Assembly: GCF_013415885.1 (NCBI RefSeq)
Contig: NZ_CP058910.1
Span: forward strand, 3,224,001-3,288,000
DNA: 64,000 nt
Direction of reading: 5' to 3'
Source of the DNA: Halosimplex rubrum
Lineage (GTDB): Archaea; Halobacteriota; Halobacteria; Halobacteriales; Haloarculaceae
Program-made: the position numbers and the translations under genes
Shown: piece by piece, positions 37,546 to 46,844 of the stretch
How positions within the stretch are numbered: position 1 is the first letter of the stretch
Layout: the number at the start of each line of letters is the position of its first letter
The notes under the pieces: model-generated
Databases searched by the model: none
What the model saw: the letters and a program-made list of their open reading frames with translations, nothing else
Told to the model about the DNA's origin: nothing

Positions 37546-37696
37546 TGATATCTCCGAGCGCTGGCAGCTCTACGGTCCCGTTTCTCGTCGCCGACACCGG
37601 CCGAGAGAACCACTCGGCAGGCGACACGAACTGAACCGAGAGTTCCGCAGGACACGACTACGTCGAGCGGTCGCTGACGCGCTCGCCCGACGGAGA

Positions 37697-38677
37697 TCAG
37701 TTCGAGCGAACGCGCGAGCGGTCGCCGGTGCCGCCGGTCATCGCGCTGGCGAGGGCGCCCTTGACGACCACGTCGTCGCCGAGCGTGGTGAGTTGCACGT
37801 CCGGGACGTTGCCGAAGACCACGTCGTCGAGTCGCTCGCGGAGCGGGTCGAGGACGCGGTCGGGGTTGTTGAGCGTGACGGCGCCGCCGACGTAGATGAC
37901 CAGCGGCGCGTAGGCGTCGGTCATGTTCGCGACGGCGATGACGTTCCACTGGGTCACCTGGTCGAGGACGTACTCGGCGAACTCGTCGCCCTCCGCGGCG
38001 TGAGCGAACACGTCCGCGGAAGAGAAGTCGGCGCTCTCCATCGGCATCGACGTGTCGACGGGGTCCTCGTCGTGGAGCCGCTGGGCGTAGCGGAAGATGT
38101 TGTTGCCCGAGCAGTAGGCCTCCCAGTGACCGTCGACGCCGCAGCCGCAGGTCATGAAGCCGTTGGGGTCGACCGTCATGTGCCCGACCTCGCCGGCGTT
38201 GCCGTCCCAGCCGCCGATGACGCTGCCGTCGACGCAGACGCCGGCGCCGATGCCGCTGGAGATCGTGAGATAGATCATGTCGTCGGGGTTGCGGTCGGAG
38301 TAGAAGCGCTCGCCGATGACGCCGGCGGTGGTGTCGTTGTGCAGGTAGATGTCGTCGCTGTCGACGAGTTCGCCGACGGGGCCGGTGAGCGGGATCCGGT
38401 CGATCGTGTCGGGGAGGTTCGCGGGGTTGTCGATCGCCCCCTCCGCGAGGTCGAGCGGGCCGATAGAGCCGATGCCGACCGCGGCGATACGCGTCGGGTC
38501 GACGGCCGCCTCGTCGGCGGCGCCGCGGAGCGCGTCGAGGACCGCCTCCGTGACCGCGATGCCGTTCGGTCCCTGCGGCGTCCCCGTGCGTCGCGACGCG
38601 ACGACCCGCCCCGTCTCGTCCCCCACGACGGCGCGGATGTTCGTCGCGCCGAGGTCGACCCCTGCGTAGGTGGCCAT
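37697..38677 (-). CDS. glk: ROK-family glucokinase
   Basis: The 326-residue sugar kinase starts YAGVDLGATNIRAVVGDE, the ATP phosphate loop. The signature GNAGEVGHMTVDPNG follows near residue 150, and CGCGVDGHWEAYCSG near 168 binds the structural zinc of the ROK family. LGIG-like AVGIGSIGPLD is also present. It phosphorylates glucose (or a related hexose) with ATP. Together with the Entner-Doudoroff genes of this window it handles hexose entry. The start is fixed by the first strand; the ATG at 38677 is the only suitable one. Confidence 0.9.
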   Translation of the reverse strand: MATYAGVDLGATNIRAVVGDETGRVVASRRTGTPQGPNGIAVTEAVLDALRGAADEAAVDPTRIAAVGIGSIGPLDLAEGAIDNPANLPDTIDRIPLTGPVGELVDSDDIYLHNDTTAGVIGERFYSDRNPDDMIYLTISSGIGAGVCVDGSVIGGWDGNAGEVGHMTVDPNGFMTCGCGVDGHWEAYCSGNNIFRYAQRLHDEDPVDTSMPMESADFSSADVFAHAAEGDEFAEYVLDQVTQWNVIAVANMTDAYAPLVIYVGGAVTLNNPDRVLDPLRERLDDVVFGNVPDVQLTTLGDDVVVKGALASAMTGGTGDRSRVRSN

Positions 38678-38781
38678 GGTACTCGATCGGTGTACCCTCC
38701 GCTACTTAACTGCACATATTCACCCGCCAGCGAGTACCTTCTTGGTCGGCGGACCGAAGCTCCCGCTACAGTGTTCCCCCG

Positions 38782-40554
38782 CTACAGGTCCCGTTCGGAC
38801 GCGCGCTCGCGCGCGCGACTCTGGATCGCTTCGTCGTAGACGATGCCGCGCTCGGCGTCCAGCGTCACGACGGTCCCCGATTCGACCTCGCGGGGCAGCG
38901 ACGCGTTGGAGATCATCGGCACTTCGAGCTCCCGGGCGACGATCGCCGCGTAACTGGTCATGCCGCCGTGGCGGTCGATCACCCCGCCGAGCTTCTCGAC
39001 GTCGCCGGCGAACTCCCCGTCGAAGTCCTCCGGGACCGCGAGGATCGCGCCCTCCGGAACCCCGGTGAGGTCGCCGTCCGCCGTCCAGTGCAACTCGCCG
39101 GAGACCAGCCCCTCCACGACCGATCGACCGGACGCGATGGTCTCCGAGGCGACGTGGACCTTCAGCATGTTCGCCGTGTTCACGCCCTCCAACTCGGTCA
39201 TCATCCCCGAGACGACGACCACGGTGTCGCCGCTGTCGGCCGCGCCGGTGTCCAGCGCCGACTGGACGGCGTCGTTGATGACCGCGTCGGCGCCGTCGGC
39301 GGTGTAGGGCGAACTCTGCGGGATGATCCCCCAGGATAGCGCGAGTCGGCGTCGGACCTCCTCGCTCGGCGTCGAGGCGACGATCGGGATCGACGGCCGG
39401 AACTTCGCGGCCTTCAGCGCCGTGTAGCCGGACTCGCTGGCCGCGACGATCGCCGCCGCGTCGATGTCCCGGGCGAGAAAGCGGGCCGAGCGGGCGAGCG
39501 CGTCGGTCTGGGTCTCGTCGGCGTTCGGCACGCGCTGCTCGCGGTTCTCCGCGTACTCCGGGGACTCCTCCACGTCGCGGACGATCCGGTTCATCGTCTC
39601 GACCACCCGGACGGGGTGGTCGCCGATGGCCGTCTCGCCCGAGAGCATCACCGCGTCGGTGCCGTCGAGAACCGCGTTGGCCACGTCCGACGCCTCCGCG
39701 CGGGTGGGCCTGCGCGCCGTTACCATCGAGTCGAGCATCTCCGTCGCGGTGATGACGGGCACGCCCTCCTCGTGGCACGTCCGGATGATCCGCTTTTGGA
39801 TCATCGGCACGTCCTCCAGCGGGCACTCCACGCCGAGGTCGCCCCTGGCGACCATCACGCCGTAGGCCGCGTCGATGATCCCCTCCAGGTTCTCGACGGC
39901 GACCTCCCGTTCTATCTTCGCGATGATCGGGATGTCCGCGCCGAGTTCGTCCAGCGCGGCGCTGATCTCGTAGACGTCGTCGCCGTCGCGGACGAAACTC
40001 GCCGCGACGAAGTCGACATCCTTCTCCGCGGCCACCCGCAGTTCCTCCCGGTCCTGGTCGGTGATGACCGGCAACCCGAGTTCCACGCCGGGGACGTTGA
40101 CCCCCTTGCGCGCCCCCAGGTCGCCGCCGTTCTCGACGGTCGCGGTCACGACCCCGTCGTCGACCGACTCGACGGTCGTCTCGATGCGCCCGTCGTCCAG
40201 CAGGACCACGTCGCCCGGGTCGACGGCGGAGATGTCGTGGGAGACGCCGATCTCCTCCGGCGTCGCCTCGTCGCCCTCGACGAACCTGACCGTCGACCCG
40301 CCTTCGAGCGTGATCTCCTCGCGGATCGGCGCCGTCCGGACCTCCGGGCCCGGCAGATCGAGCATCGCCGCGACCGGACGGTCGGTCCGGCGGTCGACCG
40401 TTCGGATACGGTCGACGAGTTCCCGCCTGTGTTCGGGCGTGCCGTGGCTCGCGTTCATCCGCGCGACCGACATGCCGGTCTCGGCGAGCGCCTCGATCGT
40501 CTCCTCGGACTCGCTGGCCGGCCCCAGCGTACACACTATCTTCGCGCTGCGCAT
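38782..40554 (-). CDS. pyk: Pyruvate kinase with C-terminal phosphohistidine-like domain
   Basis: The 590-residue enzyme begins with KIVCTLGPASESEETI and has MNASHGTPEHR near 35, IIAKIEREVAVENL near 220 with the catalytic Lys, and VMVARGDLGVECP near 242. Residues 345-470 form the third domain. Beyond 475 it carries the PEP-utilising mobile domain (LGGVIDRHGGMTSYAAIVAREL), where the expected TSH histidine is Tyr. It converts PEP and ADP to pyruvate and ATP. Transcription is towards glk with a gap of about 105 bases. Confidence 0.95.
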   Translation of the reverse strand: MRSAKIVCTLGPASESEETIEALAETGMSVARMNASHGTPEHRRELVDRIRTVDRRTDRPVAAMLDLPGPEVRTAPIREEITLEGGSTVRFVEGDEATPEEIGVSHDISAVDPGDVVLLDDGRIETTVESVDDGVVTATVENGGDLGARKGVNVPGVELGLPVITDQDREELRVAAEKDVDFVAASFVRDGDDVYEISAALDELGADIPIIAKIEREVAVENLEGIIDAAYGVMVARGDLGVECPLEDVPMIQKRIIRTCHEEGVPVITATEMLDSMVTARRPTRAEASDVANAVLDGTDAVMLSGETAIGDHPVRVVETMNRIVRDVEESPEYAENREQRVPNADETQTDALARSARFLARDIDAAAIVAASESGYTALKAAKFRPSIPIVASTPSEEVRRRLALSWGIIPQSSPYTADGADAVINDAVQSALDTGAADSGDTVVVVSGMMTELEGVNTANMLKVHVASETIASGRSVVEGLVSGELHWTADGDLTGVPEGAILAVPEDFDGEFAGDVEKLGGVIDRHGGMTSYAAIVARELEVPMISNASLPREVESGTVVTLDAERGIVYDEAIQSRARERASERDL

Positions 40555-40798
40555 CTCAGATCGATACCCCCGCGAGCGTGAGCGTTCGGTTCATGTGAAC
40601 GGATTCCCGCGGCAGGGATAAAGGGTTTGTCTACCGTTCTTTACCGCTGGTCGTCGCCGCGGTCTTCCCCGGAGCCCACCGCGCTCGGCCGCTATCGTGG
40701 TAGTGGGTGCCACCCCAACCGAACGCTCGAACCCGCGGCGTCGGTCCCGCGCAGGCTCTCGGTCTGGGGCGTCGCGACGTGACCGCTCCGGCGGCGCG

Positions 40799-42340
40799 TC
40801 ACGACCGCCAGTAGGCCCGCGTGAGCAGGACGAGCACGGGGAAGACCTCCAGACGGCCGATCCACATCAGGAACACCATCAGCAGTTTCGAGACGGCGGG
40901 GAATCCCCCGAAGTTCGCCATTGGGCCGACGGCGCCGACGCCCGGGCCGACGTTCCCGAGGGTAGCGGCGACTGCGCTGGTCGCTTCGAACGCCGACAGC
41001 GGCTCCGCCGTGTGGCCGATGACGACGACGAGGACGGCCGCGACGCCGAAGATGACGAGATACAGCAGCGTGAAGGCGTAGACGCCGCGGATGGTCCCCT
41101 CGTCGATGGCCTGGTCGCCGAGCCGAACGGGCTGGACGGCCTCGGGGTGGATCGTGGTGAACAGCTCTCGGAACAGCGACTTGACGATCACCACCCAGCG
41201 GATGACCTTGACCGACCCGCCGGTGCTGCCCGCCGAACCGCCGACGAACATGGCGAACAGGAGGACGTACTTGGCGTTCTCCCCCCAGAGATTGAAGTCC
41301 ATGCTGGCGTAGCCCGTCGTGGTGACGATCGAGACGACCTGAAAGACCGCGTGGCGAACCGACGGTTCGAGGGCGCCCACGAGCGCGTCGTGGCCCGGAC
41401 CGGTGAAGAGGAGCCCGGCGACCAGCGCCGAGAGCACGCCGATGATGCCCAGATAGGAGCCGAACTCCACGTCCCCGGCCACGGTCCGCAGGTCGCGGTT
41501 CCAGCAGTGCCAAAAGAGCGCGAAGTTCGTCCCCGCGGCGACCATGAACGGGACGACGAACCACTGGACGACGGCCGAGAAAGCCTCGATCGAGTGTGCC
41601 TCCGGGGAGAATCCGCCCGTCGGCATCGTCGTGAACCCGTGGGCGACGGCGTTGTACGGCGTCATCTCCGGGGCCATCCCCAGCCGGTGAAAGAGGTACA
41701 GCCCGAGGATCTCCAGGGCGGTCAGACCGATGTACAGTCCCCAGAGCGTGCGGGCGGTCTCGGCGATCCGCGGGGTGAGCTTCTCGATACCCGGGCCGGG
41801 CGCCTCGGCGTCCATCAGCTGGGCGCCGCCGACCGAGAGTTCGGGGAGGATGGCGATCGCGAGGACGACGATGCCCATGCCACCGAGCCACTGGGAGAGC
41901 TGGCGCCACATCATCAGTGCCCGGGAGTGACCCTCGAAGGAGATGGTGCCCATCACGGTCGACCCCGTGGTTGTGAACCCGCTCATCGACTCGAAGAAGG
42001 CGTTGACCGGCCACCGCAGCGTCGAGGCCGACCCGTAGGCGGTCAGCCACCCCTCGGCGAGATAGGGGACGGCGCCGACGAGGCTGACGAGCAGCCACGT
42101 GAGCGCGACCATCAGGAACCCTTCCCGGGCGCCCAGCGCTTCTCCGGGGTCGTCGTGGAGCCGTTCCAGCGAGTACCCGACCGCCAGCGCCAGGGGGACG
42201 GTCACGAGGAACGCCTCGATCCCCCGGCCGTAGTACAGCGCCAGCGCGACCGGGAACAGCATCGGTACCGTGAGCCACTTGACGACGCTGCCGGTGAGGC
42301 TGACGCTCGCCCGCCAGTCGACGCGGATTCCGGTACTCAT
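40799..42340 (-). CDS. trkH: TrkH-type potassium uptake channel subunit
   Basis: The 513-residue protein has about ten membrane segments and the four pore loops of the TrkH/KtrB fold, with filter glycines in FTTTGSTVMG, FTTMPTGGFS, VTTTGYASMD and AATLGNVGPG. A basic GGSVKVIRWVV loop follows the third. K+ uptake is central for haloarchaea, whose cytoplasm is K+-rich. The ATG at 42340 (MSTGIRVDWRASV) was chosen because it places an N-terminal cytosolic helix before the first segment. The likely gate protein with a TrkA-C domain is the divergent regulator at 42.9 kb; no stand-alone TrkA is in the window. Confidence 0.92.
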   Translation of the reverse strand: MSTGIRVDWRASVSLTGSVVKWLTVPMLFPVALALYYGRGIEAFLVTVPLALAVGYSLERLHDDPGEALGAREGFLMVALTWLLVSLVGAVPYLAEGWLTAYGSASTLRWPVNAFFESMSGFTTTGSTVMGTISFEGHSRALMMWRQLSQWLGGMGIVVLAIAILPELSVGGAQLMDAEAPGPGIEKLTPRIAETARTLWGLYIGLTALEILGLYLFHRLGMAPEMTPYNAVAHGFTTMPTGGFSPEAHSIEAFSAVVQWFVVPFMVAAGTNFALFWHCWNRDLRTVAGDVEFGSYLGIIGVLSALVAGLLFTGPGHDALVGALEPSVRHAVFQVVSIVTTTGYASMDFNLWGENAKYVLLFAMFVGGSAGSTGGSVKVIRWVVIVKSLFRELFTTIHPEAVQPVRLGDQAIDEGTIRGVYAFTLLYLVIFGVAAVLVVVIGHTAEPLSAFEATSAVAATLGNVGPGVGAVGPMANFGGFPAVSKLLMVFLMWIGRLEVFPVLVLLTRAYWRS

Positions 42341-42546
42341 CGCTGCCCGACAGGTCCCCCACGGGCGGTTCGACGGAGACCGATGCGGGGGCACGCCACC
42401 GGCTCACGGCGTGTGGCGCGCCGTATTCGCCCGGACACCCTCGAACCGACGCTTCGTTCCTGCATGGTTGGCTTCGTTCTCCGATCGCTCCCGTGCGACC
42501 GCCTAATTCAGTTTCGAACCGCGCCGGCCGGGCGCGGCCCTCCTGG

Positions 42547-42750
42547 TCAGTCGCGCCGGACCGTGAGCGTGTGCTCGCCGACCGCACCGCACTCCGGACA
42601 CTCGTGCGTGTATTCGACCACGTTACCGTCCGTCTCGCTCCGCCAGTGGCCCTCCTCGTCCTCGAAGCCACACTCCGGACAGACCAGCTCCGTGTCGTCG
42701 TAGTACTCCGTGAGCTGTTCGAGCGCCGATCTGGTCGTGTGATGCCTCAT
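42547..42750 (-). CDS. HVO_0649-like small zinc-finger protein
   Basis: The 67-residue protein has two CxxC knuckles: LVCPECGFED and THECPECGAVG, which would bind one zinc. The pattern YYDDTELVCPECG with a CPECG end matches the haloarchaeal HVO_0649 zinc-finger family of unknown role. The ATG at 42750 opens the frame. It lies between the potassium channel gene and the Lrp-type regulator. Confidence 0.75.
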   Translation of the reverse strand: MRHHTTRSALEQLTEYYDDTELVCPECGFEDEEGHWRSETDGNVVEYTHECPECGAVGEHTLTVRRD

Positions 42751-42928
42751 ACGATCTCGATACCACACCGGCACTGAAAAATATTTGGGACCATATTTTA
42801 CCGACTTAGTCAATATATTCGCCTCTATTTTTCGCATCAAAAACTCGAGTCCGTATACGGGTGTACCAGCGTCAGGTCGAGCGCGTGACGACGAAACCCC
42901 TATTGACGATCCGCAAATACACTCCGGC

Positions 42929-43675
42929 ATGAGTTATCGGATCGACGAAATCGACGAGCGGATCTTGTACTATCTCGGGAGGGATGCTCGAAACACCTCG
43001 GCACCCCAGATCGCGAAAGAGGTGGACGTGACGCCGGCGACGGTCCGCAACCGGATCCGACAGCTCGAAGAGGAGGGGATCGTCCGCGGCTATCACGCAG
43101 ACATCGACTACGAGGCGACCGACGGGAGGGTGACGACCCAGTTCACCTGTACGGCGCCGGTGAGCGACCGCTCCAATATCGCGAACGAGGCCCTCGGGAC
43201 TCACGGGGTCGTGAGCGTCCGCGAACTTCTGGCGGGACAGGAGAATCTGGTCGTCACCGCGGTCGGCGCGGACACCGACGACATCAACCGCATCGCTCAG
43301 CGGCTCTCCGGGCTCGGGGTCACGATCGAGCGCGAGGACATCGTCCGTGACGACGTCGTCCAGCCCTACCAGTCGTTCGCGCCCGACGCGGACCAGCCGC
43401 GGTCGGCGATCCGGGACTTCCAGAGCGTCGTCGGTGGCGCCGAAGTGGTCGAGTTCACCGTCTCCGAGAGCGCCGAGATCACCGACCGGACGCTCGAAGC
43501 CGCGAACAGCGACGGCCTCCTCCCCGACGAAGCCCTCGTCGTCAGCATCGAACGCGGCGAGGACCGCATCACGCCCGACGGGGACACGCGGATCGAGGCC
43601 GGCGACGTCGTGTCGATCTTCTCCCCCGAGCAGTTCCCCGAACGGCTCGTTCGAACATTCGAGGCAGCCGAGTGA
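42929..43675 (+). CDS. Lrp/AsnC-type regulator with TrkA-C ligand domain
   Basis: The 248-residue protein begins MSYRIDEIDERILYYL with an Lrp-type winged helix (QIAKEVDVTPATVRNRIRQL), then a short RAM-like middle region and a C-terminal RCK_C/TrkA-C domain at about 165-245 (EFTVSESAEITDRTLEAANS, ALVVSIERGED, GDVVSIFSPEQFPERL). TrkA-C domains bind cyclic di-AMP or nucleotides that gate K+ transport. A regulator with this build beside trkH suggests K+-linked transcription control. An AT-rich promoter (about 42785-42840) lies upstream. The start was chosen at the conserved MSYRID. Confidence 0.88.
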   Translation: MSYRIDEIDERILYYLGRDARNTSAPQIAKEVDVTPATVRNRIRQLEEEGIVRGYHADIDYEATDGRVTTQFTCTAPVSDRSNIANEALGTHGVVSVRELLAGQENLVVTAVGADTDDINRIAQRLSGLGVTIEREDIVRDDVVQPYQSFAPDADQPRSAIRDFQSVVGGAEVVEFTVSESAEITDRTLEAANSDGLLPDEALVVSIERGEDRITPDGDTRIEAGDVVSIFSPEQFPERLVRTFEAAE

Positions 43676-43693
43676 CGGTGACCTGCCGCTCGG

Positions 43694-44650
43694 CTACCGC
43701 GAGATACCGCTCTGTTCGCCCGACTCGACGACCCGGTCGACCTCCTCGGGGGTGACCAGGGCGATGTCGCCGGGGATCGTCCGCTTGAGCGACGCCGTGG
43801 CGGCGCCGTACTCCAGGGCGTCGGGGACCGACTCGCCGTCGAGCCACGAGGCGAGGAAGCCGCCGACGAAGGCGTCGCCGGTGCCGACGGTGTCGTACTC
43901 GTCGGCCTCGAAGACGCCCTGGGCGAACGCCTCGCCCTCGTGCAGCGCCAGCGACCCCTCGCCGCCGCGGGTGACGAGCGTCAGCTCGAAGCCGAACTCG
44001 TCGGCGAGTTCGCGGGCGATGGCCTCGGCGTCGCCCTCGCGGTCGAGGACGGTCCGGGCGTCGCGGACGGCGACGGCGAGCACGTCGATGTCGGGGAACA
44101 GCCCTTCGAGGGTGTCGCGGGCCTCGGCGGGCGACCAGAGCTTCGACCGGTAGTTCACGTCGAAGACGGTCGTCGTGTCGTGTTCGGTCGCGAGTTCGAG
44201 GAGGTCGGTCGTCGTCTCCAGCAGGGTCTCGGAGAGCGCGGGCGTGATGCCCGTGGTGTGGAAGGCGTCCGCCTCGGCGATCCGGTCGGTCGCCAGTTCG
44301 TCGGCCGTCGCCGTGGTGACCGCGGAGTCGGCGCGGTCGTAGATGACGTTCGTCCCGCGGGGTTTACCGGCCATCTCGACGTAGTAGGTCCCCATCCGGG
44401 CGTCGTCGTCCCAGACCACGTCGGCGTCGACGCCGTGGTTGCCCAGGGCGCTGGTCACCCGGCGACCGAGCGGGGAGTCGGGGAGTTTCGACACCCAGGC
44501 GGCGTCGAGGCCGAGCCGCTGGGCCGCGACGGCGACGTTGCTCTCCGCGCCGGCGACGTGTACGTCGAGTTCGTCCATCGCTTCGAGCCGCTGGTGGTCC
44601 GGCGGCGAGAGCCTGAGCATCGACTCGCCGACGGTCACGAGATCGGTCAT
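43694..44650 (-). CDS. kdgK: 2-Keto-3-deoxygluconate kinase
   Basis: The 318-residue PfkB-family kinase starts [17 protein letters not shown] with the Asp/Gly substrate motif and has [16 protein letters not shown] near 32 and the ATP/anion motif [17 protein letters not shown] near 250. It phosphorylates 2-keto-3-deoxygluconate to KDPG, the second step of the semi-phosphorylative Entner-Doudoroff route, after the gluconate dehydratase at 15.9 kb. A TTTAAG box on the minus strand, about 25 bases in front of the ATG at 44650, points to a leaderless message. Confidence 0.9.
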   Translation of the reverse strand: MTDLVTVGESMLRLSPPDHQRLEAMDELDVHVAGAESNVAVAAQRLGLDAAWVSKLPDSPLGRRVTSALGNHGVDADVVWDDDARMGTYYVEMAGKPRGTNVIYDRADSAVTTATADELATDRIAEADAFHTTGITPALSETLLETTTDLLELATEHDTTTVFDVNYRSKLWSPAEARDTLEGLFPDIDVLAVAVRDARTVLDREGDAEAIARELADEFGFELTLVTRGGEGSLALHEGEAFAQGVFEADEYDTVGTGDAFVGGFLASWLDGESVPDALEYGAATASLKRTIPGDIALVTPEEVDRVVESGEQSGISR

Positions 44651-44786
44651 GCCCGTCGCTGGGTCGGGGCTCGGCTTAAATCCGCGGGGATCCGCGGCGC
44701 GCGGACGCGGTCGGCCGGCCGCGACACGGCGGCGATCCGGCCGGATACGTGTGTGATAGTCCGGAGCTGTCACGTAGTACTCCAAA

Positions 44787-44821
44787 ACTATATATGATAT
44801 AGTCGGACATGGAATTCCATG
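44787..44821. promoter_or_regulatory. Two palindromes in the promoter region of the receptor-like gene
   Basis: ACTATAT (44787-44793) is mirrored by ATATAGT (44797-44803) around ATG, which covers a TATA-like core. Five bases on is the 14-base perfect palindrome CATGGAATTCCATG at 44808-44821. The receptor-like gene starts at 44931, about 110 bases on. A palindrome that overlaps the TATA box is a typical repressor site; the bound protein is unknown. Confidence 0.45.
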
Positions 44822-44930
44822 GGCAACTGGGGCACAGCCGACAGGTCGAGTCAGGGCTCCGGGGTCGTCCCCCGGACGACAGTGACTCGAACGCGGGGTA
44901 TCGACCGACGACCGAACGGAGAGGAGACAC

Positions 44931-46844
44931 ATGAGTAGCGAAGACGGGGACAGCGGCGGTGGCGGTATCATGGGCGTCGTCCGGACGGTGGTGCCGGACT
45001 TCCTCAGGAAGCGGTTCGCGCTGAAGTTCCTCATCGTCCTGCTGGTGATGGGGCTGGCCATCGGTGCGGTCGGCCTCGTGGGCACCCAGCAGTTCGTCGA
45101 CCACACTCGCGACCAGGTCGAAAGCGAGTACCGCGGGCTCGCGACCCAGGAGTCGAACCTCGTCAACCAGTGGCTGGAGAGCAACCGGCTGTCGACGCGA
45201 CTGGCGTCGAGCGAACCCGTGTATCGGGGCACGGACGGAAGCCAGATGGCCGGGACGCTCCGGAACCGTCAGGACTCACAGATGCCGAACGACGTGACGA
45301 ACATGCACCTCATCGACACCGGTCCCGGAGGCGGGAACATCGTGGCGAGCACGAACGTCGGAGCGAACACCGACACCGCTGGAACGCCACAGGATTGGGT
45401 CACGGAGCGTAGCTTCTCCTCGACGGCCGACGTGCAGGTTTCGAGCGTCTACCAGAGCTCCAGCGGCGTCCCGGTCGTCGGCTTCGCCAGCAACGTCAAC
45501 GGCACGAACACGCGGTATCTCCTCGTGGAAGTGGCGATCACAGACATCAACAGCCGCCTTCAGGGGGAGGACCGCGCCGAGGGCGGATTCACGACCGTCG
45601 TCAACGCCAGCGGCACCATCCTGATGGACGAGCGACGGTCCCTGCCCGACACGAACACCGACCTGACCCTCGAACAGTACGGCGACCAACAGGTGGTGGA
45701 TGACGCGCTGGCGCTCACCGACGAGCCGAGCGGCGTCGTCTCCAGCCGGACCGACCAGAACGTGATGAGCGAGGAGTACGCGGTCGGCTACGCGCCCGTC
45801 CTCGTCTCCGGCGGCTCAGAGGACTGGGCGGTGCTCGTCCACGCGCCGACGGACGTGCTCTTCGGTGACGTCCAGCAGGTCCAGCAGTTCGGGATGTTCG
45901 CGACCGCCGGCGCCGTGCTGGTGATGCTGCTGATCGGTGCCGCACTCGGGTACAACACCTCTTCGTCCATCGACCGCCTGAAAGGCAAGGCTCAGGAGAT
46001 GGAGGAGGGGAATCTCGACGTGGACATCGATTCGGGGCGCATCGACAGCATCGGCCAGCTCTACGGCGCGTTCGCGTCGATGCGCGACTCGCTTCGCGAA
46101 CAGATCGACGAGGCCGAACGCGCCCGGAAGGAGGCGGAAGTCTCCCGGGCCGAGGCCATGGAGCTCTCGAACTACCTCCAGAGCAAGGCCGAGGCGTACT
46201 CCGAGACGATGCAGGCGTGCGCCCGCGGCGACCTCACTCAGCGCATGGAGCCCGAGGGCGAGAACGAGGCGATGGACCAGATCGCCAAGGACTTCAACGA
46301 GATGCTGACCGAGCTGGAGATGACGACCGGCCAGCTCAAGACCTTCGCCGCAGAGGTCGAGGAGAGCGGTGAGTCGGTCCAGCAGAGCGCCGAGACCGTC
46401 CGCGACGCCAGCGAACAGGTCGCCGACTCCATCCAGAAGATCTCCGACGACGCCTACGACCAGAAGGAGCGACTCCAGAACATCTCCGAGGAGATGGACG
46501 GCGTCGCCGCACAGCTCGAGGACTTCGCCGCCGACAACCCCAACGTCGACTTCGGCGACTCGCTGGACAGCATCCGCGAGGTCGCGAGCATGATCGAGCA
46601 GGCCGCCGACCTCGCCGAGGACACGATGTCCGAGAGCGAGAACGTCGCCGGCGCCGCCGAGGAACAGGCCGCCGAACTCAACGAGGTCTCCTCGCGCGCC
46701 GAGGAGCTCACACGCTACGCCCAGTACCTGGGCGACGGCCTGGGCAACTTCGAGACCGAAGAGGAACACGAGTTCGTCTTCCAGACCGGCGCCGGCTCGC
46801 CCGGCCCCGGCGGTCCCGACGCCGACGAACCCGCCGAGGAGTAA
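44931..46844 (+). CDS. Chemoreceptor-like membrane protein with HAMP but no standard signalling tip
   Basis: The 637-residue protein has a first membrane segment at residues 33-51, an external sensor region of about 270 residues, a second segment at 322-341, and a HAMP region up to about 395. The rest is coiled coil: [18 protein letters not shown] and [19 protein letters not shown]. The usual receptor tip that binds CheA/CheW, an EIVxxIxxIAxQTNLLALNAxIEAARAGE-like block, is replaced by [18 protein letters not shown]. So it may not drive CheA. A GGAGAGGAGAC run in front of the ATG is a Shine-Dalgarno-like site. There are no che genes nearby. Confidence 0.8.
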   Translation: MSSEDGDSGGGGIMGVVRTVVPDFLRKRFALKFLIVLLVMGLAIGAVGLVGTQQFVDHTRDQVESEYRGLATQESNLVNQWLESNRLSTRLASSEPVYRGTDGSQMAGTLRNRQDSQMPNDVTNMHLIDTGPGGGNIVASTNVGANTDTAGTPQDWVTERSFSSTADVQVSSVYQSSSGVPVVGFASNVNGTNTRYLLVEVAITDINSRLQGEDRAEGGFTTVVNASGTILMDERRSLPDTNTDLTLEQYGDQQVVDDALALTDEPSGVVSSRTDQNVMSEEYAVGYAPVLVSGGSEDWAVLVHAPTDVLFGDVQQVQQFGMFATAGAVLVMLLIGAALGYNTSSSIDRLKGKAQEMEEGNLDVDIDSGRIDSIGQLYGAFASMRDSLREQIDEAERARKEAEVSRAEAMELSNYLQSKAEAYSETMQACARGDLTQRMEPEGENEAMDQIAKDFNEMLTELEMTTGQLKTFAAEVEESGESVQQSAETVRDASEQVADSIQKISDDAYDQKERLQNISEEMDGVAAQLEDFAADNPNVDFGDSLDSIREVASMIEQAADLAEDTMSESENVAGAAEEQAAELNEVSSRAEELTRYAQYLGDGLGNFETEEEHEFVFQTGAGSPGPGGPDADEPAEE

